Positions 50,435 through 62,700 of a stretch of 64,000 nt of DNA are shown piece by piece. Under the pieces are notes generated by a model. That model saw only the letters and a list, made by a program, of their open reading frames with translations, made no database searches and was not told the DNA's origin. This DNA comes from Cyclospora cayetanensis (Eukaryota; Apicomplexa; Conoidasida; Eucoccidiorida; Eimeriidae). The translations under genes and the position numbers were made by a program. Every line of letters starts with the position of its first letter. Position 1 is the stretch's first letter. The stretch covers positions 1-64,000 of the forward strand of contig NW_020312753.1 in assembly GCF_002999335.1 (NCBI RefSeq). Reading direction: 5' to 3'.

Positions 50435-53400
50435 TCACTGTGTCTTCATGTTCCATTGACGACGTTTCTGTCCGCCCAATGAACACACCGTCGCAGTGGC
50501 AACCAGCTGGTAGAACTGCTGCTGCTCCTTGATGTCAGAACCGAGCACAATCGCCACCACAGGCCTGTCAAGAGTCGGGGGACGTATATATTTACACAAA
50601 CGTATACACATCGCAGTAGCCGACAACAACATGGATGGTAGCGGAGCAGTACGACAAATTGGTGTGAAGCCATGTACAACGGGATAAAGAAGACTGCCTT
50701 TTGGCATCTCACTACTCCAGGGGGCTATTCAAGGCCACTTCCATTGCGAGGCATAGGCTGAGGCAAACTCCCCACTGCGGTCTGCCTCAGAAAGATGTAC
50801 CCAAAATCGTTCTCTACGCAGGCTCAACACGTACCTCTGGGGGGAGTCGCGTTGCTGGCATGGTGCATGCAAGAGACAATGCAGCGCCGCAAAGAGCTCC
50901 ATACCGACTAGGGGCTGAATAAGGCAATGTTCGATCGCGGGAGATATAGTAAACCTCTGAGTACTCGCGGTAGTCCCTTGGTCAGAATTGAATATCACAG
51001 GTACCATAGAGTCAGCAGGAGACACCACGACAAATAGGACCTGCGAAAAATGTACCAGCCATAATGTCTTATGAGTGGTTTTGATTGCTGCTTCTTTTCC
51101 TACTGGTGGCGGCGCGGGAGCCAAACTTCGTGTATGTGAGCACTGGACTATAAAGCAGGTGCAGTGACCAACGTTGTCGCAGGTTTCTGCTGGCTCCAAA
51201 AGCCCACGGACGCCCAGGGGTATCCAGTGACTTATTTGCAGGTGCTGTAAATGCGTGCTTCAGAATGCCCTACCCTTTCCCTGGTTTCTCCATGGAGTAC
51301 GTCCACTTGGAGTATGCGAGTCGCGCCAAACATTGAAATTCCACGGCACGTCAGTGCAGATATATCTGAGCTGATTTGGTAACGTAGACTCTGTCTTATA
51401 GCGTCTCCTTCATGTTTAAGATTCCGCACCGCCGTTTCGACAGCCTCGGAGGCCTCCTGCTTAGAGTCCGCCCAACACCAGAGGGGATGTTGAGTATTCG
51501 CGACACCCGGGGTACGACAGGCTTGCGTTCTCTGCACGGCTGCGCGGGGGGCGAGGGCCTGCGGGAAGAAAACCGCTACAGTGTGCAGATAGTCCAGCTG
51601 CATGCAGCAAGTGGTGTAAGGTCATTCAATTCCCATGTGAATCAACACTTCACGCCAACGCTCATCCATCCAGACCCGGGAGTGCAACAGCACCTATGTT
51701 TCTTACTTTTAGTCGATAATTTAGCACCGCACAGTACTGATTCCACAGGTTGGGATCAAGGGCCTTGAGCAGTTGGGCACTGAGGGCCAAAAGCCCGAAG
51801 GTGTCCGCTGTAGCGAACCACAGCCACAGAACACAGATGAGACCATGTACCCAACTGGATGGGAGCAGGGTAAAGGCTCGGAAGATCCAGGGAATGGACA
51901 GTTTTACTACTGGTGCCACAAGCAATGCAAGAATGAATAGAATTCTATCTTGCTGACACGAATGCACATTCTTCGACTACGAGCTCAGGCGAGAGCGCCC
52001 GTTACCGAACCAAACCAGATGGAGGAGATACTGTCAGACATGGCGAATATAGACGCCAGCAGCCAGCAATCAGAGCAAAACAAACAGTACGAAAGAGACC
52101 ATGAGCTCCTTGGCTTACAGTCCCTCGCCGAGGGTCGTGGGATGGCGCTGCTGCTCATGGCCCCCAGAGTTGTCTCAACAATGGATGTGCAGGCCGTTCG
52201 AGCTTCTTCGAGCTCCTGTTCCCTCAACAACTGCCCTGTTCCGCAGCTTACGCCGCCAGCAGATCTAGTAGGCGCGGCAGCGGTAAGGGCAGAGTGTGCG
52301 TTTTGTTGTAGCAGATGCATGCGCAGCCGCAGCCCAAGCAACGCCACCAGCAACTCGGACAAAGGATGCAGTGGAGGGCCGTCCCTTTTCCTGAAAGTGT
52401 TTTCCTGAACACATCAGACCGTCCATTCAAAATGCCCGTCAAATCCCTTCTTTCCCACCTCCGTAGTGGTTGATTGTGGCCCTCCTTATGGGTGAGTGCC
52501 TGTGTGCCTCTCTTTAGCTGCCTTCATGTGCTTGTCACTGTGAGTGTCTTTCTAGTTCTGCAGCACATGCCGCCCGGAATAAACGCATCAGGCATGAGGA
52601 AATCGCCTTTGGCACCAAAGAGCGAGAGAGCGTGAAATAATACCCCCATCTGCATCTCTTTTCCCGAGGCCTCTGACTCTACGACAGAGGCCGTCTTCCG
52701 CCAATCAGCACGCAGGGCCGCCGTCAGCGCCGGGATCACAAACGAGTGCGCAAAGCGTATGACTGCAACAAACAGCTCAAAGTAAGCAGACACCGCAATC
52801 TCTTCTGCACTCTCTTTTGCGAGAGAGTCAGTCTGCTTTGGGCGCCTTTGCAGCCAGCGTCAACCTTCCTACCGTCGGGCCCTCCGCCGTGGCTGACCAA
52901 CGAAAATGTCAACATATGGGGGGGATGGGGCAAGTGCAGGATGCCTGTGCACGCGGCTTACTATGCAGCTGTAGCTCCTGCTCAAAAGCATCGACGGAGG
53001 CCCGGTGCGGAAAGCCGCTTGCATCCCTAGAGCACCCAAAGTCTTGCAATACGTTTTCCTGTGTACCCAGAGATTGCGTTGGCGCAGCAAGAAGGCGGCA
53101 GCCGACAGAACGGAATATGCCGCTGGCGCTGACGCCGACCGAGTTCAGGGCGCGAACTGCATGGTGCATGGTAAAACGCACGCAAATGTGCGGCATAGCG
53201 TGGATGAAAGCATGACTCCATTCAAACAGCGCCGAGTTCTCAACGAAGACTACACCTGGCGGGGAGGAACCTTACGGATTCTCACTGCGGCATGGGACCA
53301 CCAGACCCCCGCCGTACCGACAAGGTCACCACAGTCTCCTTTTGGGGGGGTGTCATACGGCCAACGAGGTTCTGAAGGATTATGAAGTGGCAACGCGAAT

Positions 53401-56400
53401 CCCAAGGGCTGCACCCCGCGACTGCAAAGTGCAGATAGGAAATGAATCCAAGGGGGGAGAGCAGCTGGTGTTGCGCGCTCTGAGGAAGTTGGGGACGTAA
53501 CAAGAATGCCTTCTGAAGCGGCTAACAGACGCTGTGATGCAGCATGCGCATAATCAGAGGCGTCGCGGGTGTTGCTGTTGGTCATGCAGCTGGAGCCACC
53601 GCAGCTGCGGGGTTTCCTGGGTGTGGGCATATGGCCCCCTTCTTTGCCGTCTCTACTGAACTGCGCTTCTTCTTCTTGGAATCTCATGGCCAAATGGACT
53701 GCGGCGGCAGTTCCCTCCCAAACCGCGAAAGCCTCTCTGCGATGCAAGCCTGAGAGTCCCTCAACAAGACGCGCCGCCAGTGCATCCACCAATCGGCCCT
53801 CTACTTCACGCCTTGGAAAGCCTGCTGCATCATCTCTCCCCTGCTCCGCTGAACAGTTCTCTTGCTGCACCAAAGGCAAGCCCGCCACGGGAGAGCCAGA
53901 GGCCACGCTGCGAGGGAAGAGGCGACAAAGGGCGGAGAGTGCTGCGGCAGTTCCGGCGCCGTCAGAGGCTCTTCTGCCCGTCGGTTGAGACAAGCCATGA
54001 GAACATACACGCCGTTGGAGGTACGTCAGTAGCTGCAGCGTCTTCTCGCTCATCCCTTGGGGCCCTTCGTTGAGGCACGCGAGATCATGACTGCCTCCAG
54101 AGCGGGCTGCAAGGGGAGCACGCGAACTGGTGGGGTTCTCAACACCAGGGCCTGGCGCTGCAAGACTCGCGGGCGTCATAGCCAGCCGCGATAAGGCGGA
54201 GAAGCAGCGTGCCACCTACCAGAGAATACGGCACATAGACAACACACTCAGAGGCCTCAAGGAGAGAGGGCAAAAGTTACAGCACACCTCAGAAAACTTG
54301 GCCCCCCATCACGAAAGCGGCCTGTAATACACCCCCTAACGCTCCCTCTGAGGTCCGAGTGCAGCTGTTGCTGCTGGATGGTCCTGCTCCGGTTGTACAT
54401 ACTGTTTGAATGCTGCAGTCTCTGCTGTGCACCGCGGCCTCCAGCAGCGCCTCCACGAAGGACCTTTCAAGTGTCTGGACACCAGAAACAGACGCCCGCA
54501 CCCTCAGGAAGCCTCGCCAACCCACCCTCACACCACTCAAGAGAAAGCCACACGGCAAATGCTGCAACACTTCCGCGCGCAGGTGCGAACATCTGCAGCG
54601 CCTCAAGCCTTTAAAAGGTTGTGCTGCCAAGTCCTAGGCTTTCAGCCAGCAGCATGCACCGGAAAGGGCTAGGCCGGAGCACCCAGCAACAATTCAAGCC
54701 CTTGTGTCAGAGTAAGCCAAACACTGCTGCAGGAACGCACACCGAATTGGACGTAGAAAGCAAGGGCCTCATTTCTGAGGCCTTCCGGAAACTCTGCTGG
54801 GGGCCCTTGTGCGATTAGAATACGCGAAACCCTAGCGACGACCTCATCCGGCGCCTCTATTCCCTGAGGCAGTCGCAGCAGAAACGACTGCAGATACCAG
54901 CAGCCTGTGAGCAGCGAAAAATGCATTCACGCGCACCCAGTGATCAAGGTATTTTCCTAGCCAAACGGTCTCTAAATGAGGCCTCAAGGCTCGCGGTGCC
55001 CTTCCTGTAGAGCACCGCTGGTCCCACCCTCTCAAGTCTCACCAGACGGCACAGCGCACACAAAAGGTTCTGGATATCCGATGGCGTGAGCTCGTTTGGT
55101 TTCGATTCCTTGAACAAAAATCTGAGCCAACAGATGCGACACACAGGAGCAGGGTACTGCTGTTGGACCAGGGAGGTCTGATTGGGCTGTCTGGATGCTG
55201 ACGTGAAGCCTACTCTACGGCCCCAGTGCGGGAGAAAACAGTTTAGCCAGAACCGCGTAGATAAAGAACCCAAGCGCACCGCCATACGAGCCGCAGAGCA
55301 GTCAACGGATGCTCCTGTCGGTAAGGAAACCTAGAGAGCCCTGCTGCAACCATCACAAGCTGCTGCGCTGTTAGAGATGCCACTTGCTGAGACAGTAAGT
55401 GCAGCAGCGCCATTAGGCAGACGCTGCTCTTGTTCCCCCTGCAGAGAGAAATCAAGCAGGCGCTAGAAGCATTGCTAAACGTGTACAGACGAGCACCACA
55501 CGGTGTAGGGTGCATGGCGTGCTTCTGAAGCCGCCGCCTGCATAACCAGGCCTTGAGATGCCCCCAGTAGGCTTCGTTAAGAATGGTAGATAGAGAGAGA
55601 GCCGCTCCAGTGTCTGATCAACTCACGGCAGCGCGTGCTGCAGCTTCGGAAGGCTCCCTAGAAGGAGCGCGAGGCTCACAGGCTCAAAAACAGGGCGCAG
55701 CTCCCTCCAGTGTCTCTCCATTGCTACAACCCATGAAGTCGCGGCGCGATCTTCCCCCGCTTTCACGAATCCATGAGCGAGCAATGCTAAGTCTCTGCCT
55801 CGCACAGAGCCACCTATTCCAAGCCGCCGCACGTCCAGGACCCTCTGGGCGCTACACGACAAGCTCGCATACAGCGCTCCCGCCGAAGGGAGCACACTTG
55901 CCGAATCGTTGCCGTTCGAACGCGAACTGCCTGCGTGCAACGGACCGTTCGGAGCTACTCTAGCTTCCACTGAGAAACCGAGGGCATCTGCACTGCGCGC
56001 CCCTTCCAGTGCTTCCAGTCCTTTTGAAGGCATGTGCTGGCGTTCCGCGTGAGCCCACGAGCTCTCTGGTTGCATTCTGAACGGCGGTAAAGACACGCGA
56101 GAGAAGACATTTGCCGCAGCCGCAACAACAGGGAGCGGCAGTCTTCGCTCCCTGAGGATAAGCTTCTGCGCCACGAATGCGGCCAAGTGCTCCCTAGGCG
56201 CGCCTGAGGGCATCACCTTCAGCAGCGCCAGGCTGTGCAACAAGTCGCTGTGAGTGTATGTACACCGCCGTTTGAGATAAGCAACACCCAGAGCCAACAC
56301 CTCAGGGGCCTCGTGCCCCCCTAATATGATTCCTCGCAACAACTTCGCCATGTGGTGTGCACTTGGAGGCCGAGAAAACCTGACTGGAGCCTCAAGGATC

Positions 56401-57536
56401 CGCCGAACAAAGTCGTCGTCACGAACATCCTGCGCAGCCATGTCCTCTGGCGAGCGCTGCGTACTGGGAGGCTTTTGGACGCTATCCATAGCTGAAGGTC
56501 CGGGCAGATCATTACGGCTGTGCAGTGGCTGGCGATGATAGACTTCCGCAGGCTTGTCGAGCTCTAGCAGCAGCTTCAAGTGTTCGAGGGCTACTCGCGC
56601 TGCATCTTCGAGGAACTGTGAATCTCTTACACGGAGGCGAGCGGTGCAGAAGAAGATCAGATCGCATAGCGCAGCAGGAGACAGAGAGGGCAAGTGAAAA
56701 GAGACCAACTGGCGCGCAGAGGAAAACGTCTCCGCGCGCGAAAAAACTTCCTCACCAGGCATCACTCGGGAAGACGAACTCCCTTTAGACCCCTCCCGCC
56801 CGCAGGAAAACGCGTAGGCAACCAAAGCGGGAGCCAACAAGGCCTCTGCCCCTAACGCGTTCTCCGGTGAGGCTCCGCGATTTACAGCCTCACAAACGGC
56901 AGAGGCACGACGCAAGGACCTCGCTATATCCATTTCCGCTTCGATTTCCTCTCTTGCACCCTGGTGGCCTCTGGCGTCTCTTAGAGGGCCTGTGAGCTCC
57001 TTGTTGACACTGAAGGTGAGGAGCACCCGGCATAGGGAGTTCTCGTAGCTCACCGAGACATCCTCCTCACATCCCCGACGCCTCGCGAGGACGCGCAGCT
57101 TCTCGTTTGGTTTCTCCGAGGCAGAAATCTGCTCGCCGTCTGTCGGGAACGCTCCTGAGGACCGTCCCCCTCGAGAGGCCCCTGGAGGAGGCGCTTGGGA
57201 GGCATCCGAGGGGGCGCACCGCACACCCATGTTGTAGCCTTTGGAGAAGGCGGAAGCCTCGAGAGAGGCCGCAAGCAGGGCGTCTTCGGTGAATCTGCAG
57301 CGAACGACAGGTGGGCACGTAGCCAGGCAGCAGCTAGGGAGGGCCATCGAGTTGCTCCCGTGCAGGGGTTTGAGGCATGCGAACCACGCAGAGGGGTAAC
57401 GCAGCTCGCCAGAGGCGCGGAGACTTCTTCTCGGAGAAACAGCATTCTGCAACCGCAGTCCAAGCGGCCCTCTCAGCAAGAGCATCATTTGCATAAAGTG
57501 AGAGAGAGGCACCGAAAGCACACAGAGAGACTGCAC
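50435..57536 (-). CDS. Very large helical-repeat protein, probably organellar
   Basis: I read this as one gene of more than ten exons, starting near 57536 and ending at TGA 50435-50437. The first exon (57536-55627) encodes about 637 residues. Several later steps agree in phase, for example 54215-exon donor to the exon ending in APTQSLG (near 53065), and onwards through 52.8, 52.4 and 51.9 kb to the last exon at 50568-50435. The protein is built of short Leu/Ala-rich helices with recurring patterns such as LARCFSALSRLAM, LTAQQLVMVAAGLSRFP and LTPSDIQNLLCALCRLVRL. These resemble the helical repeats of FASTK/OPR/RAP-type organellar RNA-binding proteins, which are numerous in Apicomplexa. The N terminus is Arg-rich and poor in acidic residues, as in mitochondrial presequences. 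No RAP domain was found at the C terminus. It could be two genes; exon edges between 54.3 and 55.6 kb are rough. Confidence 0.55.
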
Positions 57537-59718
57537 CGAGAGAGGCCTCGGGAGTTGCTGCTCTTGGGGGAGGCAGCACGTCCCGCATCATGAGCTGGCT
57601 GCTACCCCAAGAGCATCCTAAAACGCCGCCAAGCAGTCCAGCTCATGAACGGAGGCGTGCAGATTTGCAAGGAGGCACGGTTCCCTGATCGAGACTGGCT
57701 CATGCACACCCTTATCGAGACGCAGTTTGAGCCGGTGCTCCGTCATTGACGGAAGGGATAGGCAGCGATTCGGGTGCCTATCCTGAGACTCCTCTTTCAA
57801 CGGTTCCTCTCTCCCACAGCGGCAACTGTCAGGCCAAGTGCACAGCAGCCTAGGGGTGCAGGACGCGCCTATCCTTGCGCTCTCCTTGAGAAGAAACCTC
57901 CCCCAAAAAATATAAATCAAGGGCAGAGGTGGCGAGCACCCGAAGGGTTTGGGGGAAGGTTAAAAGCCCCTGCTCGTGCGGGCCAGAAGAGGCGACAAGA
58001 TGGCGCTGCCGTAAAAGGAGGGGAGGTCATTACAGGCAGACAGCGGCAGCTGCAGCAAGAAAGCAGCTGGATTAGAGGGTCAATGCCAGCGTCAGAAACA
58101 GCCTGTGCTTATTAGAGGGCCAAAGAAGAAGAGAGTAGAGAAACTCAATGTCAAGGGCCGAAGGAGGGACAGCGAGCCCGTAGGCAGGAGAGGATCGACG
58201 GGATGCAAGCCGAACCTCCCTCTTCTGTGGATCGCACAGCATAAAATAGAGCTAGACGAAGAAAAAAGAATAAATCTGCAGTCGTGGGGTAGGGATACTA
58301 GTGGCACTCCGGTCCACAAAGCAGCTGAGGTTCAGTGGGAGGGGTCCGTTGGGGGGCCCTCTCTAGGAGGCCCCCTATGCTGAATTGAGCGAGTTTTAGT
58401 GGACCCTATTGTGACCCATCAAATCCGAGTAAATCTGTTTGCTGTGTTCACTGCGGCTTATAACTGCAATTGGAGCACCGGACAGCTCCGTAAGAGCTCC
58501 CATCGCTCTTTTCTGCAAGCCAAGCACTGCCATGTCGGCCCTGCCCAGGCCTCTGGAATTTTGGTTAGACAAAGTCTGACACGCGCTTGGGAGCCCGAAG
58601 TATTAGATTTAATCTCAGCATGCGAATCAGAAGGTCCGTGGGGTCAAGAAACGAAGAAGAATAGGCATCCGTGTGCAAGCAGAAATAGTCCCGCTGAGAA
58701 AACCTCCCTTCCGTGCGGCCAGAGCATGAATATTCGGCGTCGAGAGAAACTCCTCTTGCAAAACTTATACACGTGAGCTGGGAAGGTTTCATAGGTAGGC
58801 GTCATGCCCCAATGGCACTCTCAGGTCTGGTTTAAGAAGCTCTGAATTTCTGGCACCAGAAAAGTGGCTCCTCGTATTGACATGTCACATCATCTCAAAA
58901 CGCGAACATAGTGACAACGGCATTTGATGAAAGGTAACGGCGATTGCGCAGACCCGACATTTCCGGAGCACGCGACAATCCCCGCACTGTGTACCGGCGG
59001 CAGAAAGCTCAAAAAATGTGGCGAAATGACAATGGCCGGCAAGTAGGAAGCCAGCTTCTGAATTTGTGCAGTCGAGACCAACGAAGTGCCGGACCTCTTA
59101 GGAGGTCATATGGCAAGGGAGGGAGGCGACAGCCTGCTCTAGCTCGATGTACGTCGGTAGAGGTTGCTACCGTTGAAACACACCCCGTTAGTGGCTGTGC
59201 GGCTACTTACTGTGGGCATGCATCAACGCACGTTGACGCCTTCAGATGGCTTCGCAGTCGCCTCGATCCGCCTCCTTTCTCACATTAGGCACCTAGTTAG
59301 AAAGACTTACCGCGCCTTTTCTAGGGTGCGTTCTAACCACCTTTGCGAGTACCGTGACATGCACCAGCGGACCACTTGCGAATTCGCGAGGGGCCCCACG
59401 TGCATGGGGAAGAGGATTCAGCGCCACTCATAAGAGAGGACCTGTGAACGTGAGAGCATTCCCCTGTGTCATGGACAACCGTTCAATAAACAGACTGCAA
59501 AAGGCCGTCGGTGCCTTAAAGAACCTTTACACTAAGCGGTGTCGCGGCTGCTGCCACTGGATCTGGTCTCCGCGGAGAGAGAAGTGATGTTGGTGCTGTC
59601 TGAACCGGAAGCATCTGCAGCGCAGAGAAGGCACAATTATTTTCCTTCCTTGTAGCACGGACTCTCTGTTGCAGCTGCACCTGTTTTTGTTCCTGAGCGT
59701 ACAGTGTCCTGGGTAGAC
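57537..59718. other. Intergenic, no supported gene
   Basis: About 2.2 kb of short overlapping frames on both strands. A GC block (gttggggggccctc) lies near 58350. It should include the promoter of the helical-repeat gene and the 3' end of the right-edge gene. I looked for a ubiquitin-conjugating domain here and found none. Confidence 0.5.
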
Positions 59719-62700
59719 TCAGCTGTCCACAAGTGCACTGCTCGCTATATTAGTCAGAGCTACACCGTCGCACGGTAACATGTATGCCTTCCCCAGGCAC
59801 ACTGAAGGCTTTGAATCGAATCCCACTACGCAGCTGCAGCTACACCATGCGAGAAGCCCCCCTTCCCCCAAAGGCCCCCTAGAGACCCCTACGCGAAGGT
59901 TCTGAATCGCACCTTCTTCCCACTCTCCTTCCTCCAGGTCGGATCCCTCGTGGGAGTATTCTGAACCTTCTTCTGAGGACTGCCAGCACCACCATACAGA
60001 ATGTGAAAGAAAGCGCGAAGTGTACACTCTGATGGGTGGCGGTTTTCTCGGCCCTTTGAGAGAAATGCTACATGTTATGCCCATGAAAACAGCGGAAGGA
60101 ACCACCACTGGAGGGGGAAAGACGAAGTAGTGCGCCGGATTCAGTACGGAGAAACGCATGCATGCAACTTGGCAGAGATCCACGCGAACGGGGAGCGAGA
60201 CAGATAGATCGATTCAGCTAAGCTACCGCATGGAAATAACCGACAGGAGACATGTGCAAAGAGGGCAGCGAGGAACGCATTCGGAGATACTAGTGCGGCA
60301 GAGGCACACAAAAAGCGCAGTTAGCATTGAGAGCTAGCCGTCGCTGCCGTTGGACGCAGTGGCTATCCGCAATATATGAGAAGGTCTTTTCTTGTAATCT
60401 GCTGCCTGCCGGATGTCACACCTACCGAGGCTTCATCCAGGAGGTCCTCAAGTCGCCTGAAGATGAGGGGCAGCAAATCAGAAGCCACGAAAGGCGCCAA
60501 AACTCCATCCAGCGTGCGGCCCCACACTGTTCCCCCGCAAAACTGCACCGGCACACAGATTCCACAAAACGGGCTTTATGTGACTGTACGGAGAGACGAT
60601 TCGGCACGACAGTCGGAGCACAAAAGGTGACGGCTCCCGAGCAACTGCGAGAGAGCAGTGCCCCTGGAAAGGCTTGTAATGCACACATTCAGTCTCTCTT
60701 TGTGCAGGTGCACACTAAGCGCCTCATCTACACAGTGGCACCCAGACGTAGCAAAACCTATAGATGAGGAGCCAGTTCACAGTGACGGGTGAAGGGTCTT
60801 CTGGCTTACTCCGACAACTTCTAGAAAGACGCGGGCATCGCAGGGGGCCTCTTCGGTAGAAGAAACTTTATTGCCTGGTATTCGGTCTGGACGCACTACA
60901 GCTAAGTCGCCAGGGAAAAACAGATGCTGAGGCTGCACAGAAATGGCGCCATAGGGTTCCCATTGTAAGGCAACCACGGAGGTCCAGCCCTCCTCTTTGA
61001 GAAGGCCTGTGGAGACACCAGCGTACACCAGGAGATTGCACAGAATGGCTGGAACGGCAATCGAGATACTTCACCGACACTTGGAACGAGCAGCGGAAGG
61101 CGCCATCGTTGCACGTAAAAAAATCGGGGAAGCGCAGAGACAGCCTTAAGTGCAAAAGAAAGCTCACACAAAGCGCGATAGAGCAACTCTCATATACACT
61201 GATCACACACAAACGTCTTTTAAGAGAGGGCAAGGAGATATCGTGACTCTGCTTTGGCCCCTTGCTTGGTGACCTCTGGCCAGCCAGGCACGCAGAGAGT
61301 GTAGCGTGGCAGCAGGGAGACCTCGTTTAGCTACAGTTGTTGTCTAGCTTCCCTTCAAAGGGCTGAAGAAGCGAACAGTGCGCTCCCCTCCCCTCCCCCA
61401 CAGGAACCATTTTGATAGCCGCTCTTGGCCTCGGTAGAGCAACGTTCCTCTGAGAAACATCACTCCCAACTTACCTTCCGCCTCTTTGTACGTCGAAAAA
61501 ACGTCGGGGCCATGTGGAGGATGCGGCAAACCAGCGGTGAATGGCTGTGGTGAACAGACAGAAACAAAAGCAGAGGGAGCCCGTAACAGTCGCGTAGGCA
61601 AGAACCAAACTGAGACTAGCAGACTGACACAGCCATCCTCTGGTAGGTTAGACGCAGCACCTCCCTCCTAGCACGCAGGCTAAGCTGTAGTGCATGCGCT
61701 CATTCTCTCGCACACACTCATGGGAAACAGAGCCGCCGCTCAGACACCTATACGCATAGGGAGCTTAACAAGGAAGAGTGACACCAATGCATGCAAAGGC
61801 GCGATCATGCAAGACGCCAATTGGCTGATTGGGGTCATGCGCTACACGCCCCTCCCTAGCTTCAGCTAAAAGACATGATGCCAGCCGTCGATGGCCTAAG
61901 GAGACTCCATAGAGGATCGATCTCATTTGCTGCGTGGTCTAGGGGGGAAGGGGAGGGCGAAGGCGGGATACCGTTTGCCCTAGGCATCAGTCCTATGAGT
62001 GTCTTTTCGAAACTTACTGTCACTCCAAGGGCCTGCATCGCCTTGAGAATGGGGGCTGGCATGACATAAGCGTTTGCTGCAGCGGCTGAGAAAAACTCCG
62101 AGTGCTTTGCGCGCAAAAGGCCTGAGAAAAGCAAAGCTTCCAGAGGCCTCGCCAGTGACACCTCAGCGCACAACAGCGGAAGCAAGAGTGCCATCTCTCA
62201 GCGTTCCATACGGAGAAACATTTTCATTCTGTCTGTACATATATCCGTCGCCCTGGCCTCTTGTGAAGCAAGTGTGTGTGGCTATCTACATATTCATACT
62301 AATATATACAAATATGCTGAGATATATATAAATATATACATACAGATATACTCATAGATATTCAAGATCCAGAGGGCCCTCGAGGTCTATGTCTTCGCAA
62401 GGTCGCTCTGACCGCATAAAATCCTTACTCGTAAACTGTTGAGTGTCTTTTATCCATGCTACCAGTGCCTTCTTCTCTTTGCGTTGTACGTACACCACAA
62501 TGCCCAATTGCACGTCTGCAGCTCCCGGGGACTGAGGAGCATCATCCATGAGCACCTCGGGCCCTGCATCCCCTAAGACCAGCGCCGTAGCTTCAAATAA
62601 GTCCCTCAGTTTCTCTTCGGTGTCTCCGTCCGCCTCGGTGACGCCCCACTGCCCGTGTGAGTACACCAAATGCAAGAACGCGGCAACAGCTTCCAATGAA

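Noticed and set aside
62352..62428. Stop at 62352 as the end of the right-edge gene
   Set aside because: A good donor (gtaagg at 62428) precedes it and the following exons agree in phase, so the last codons of this frame are probably intronic.
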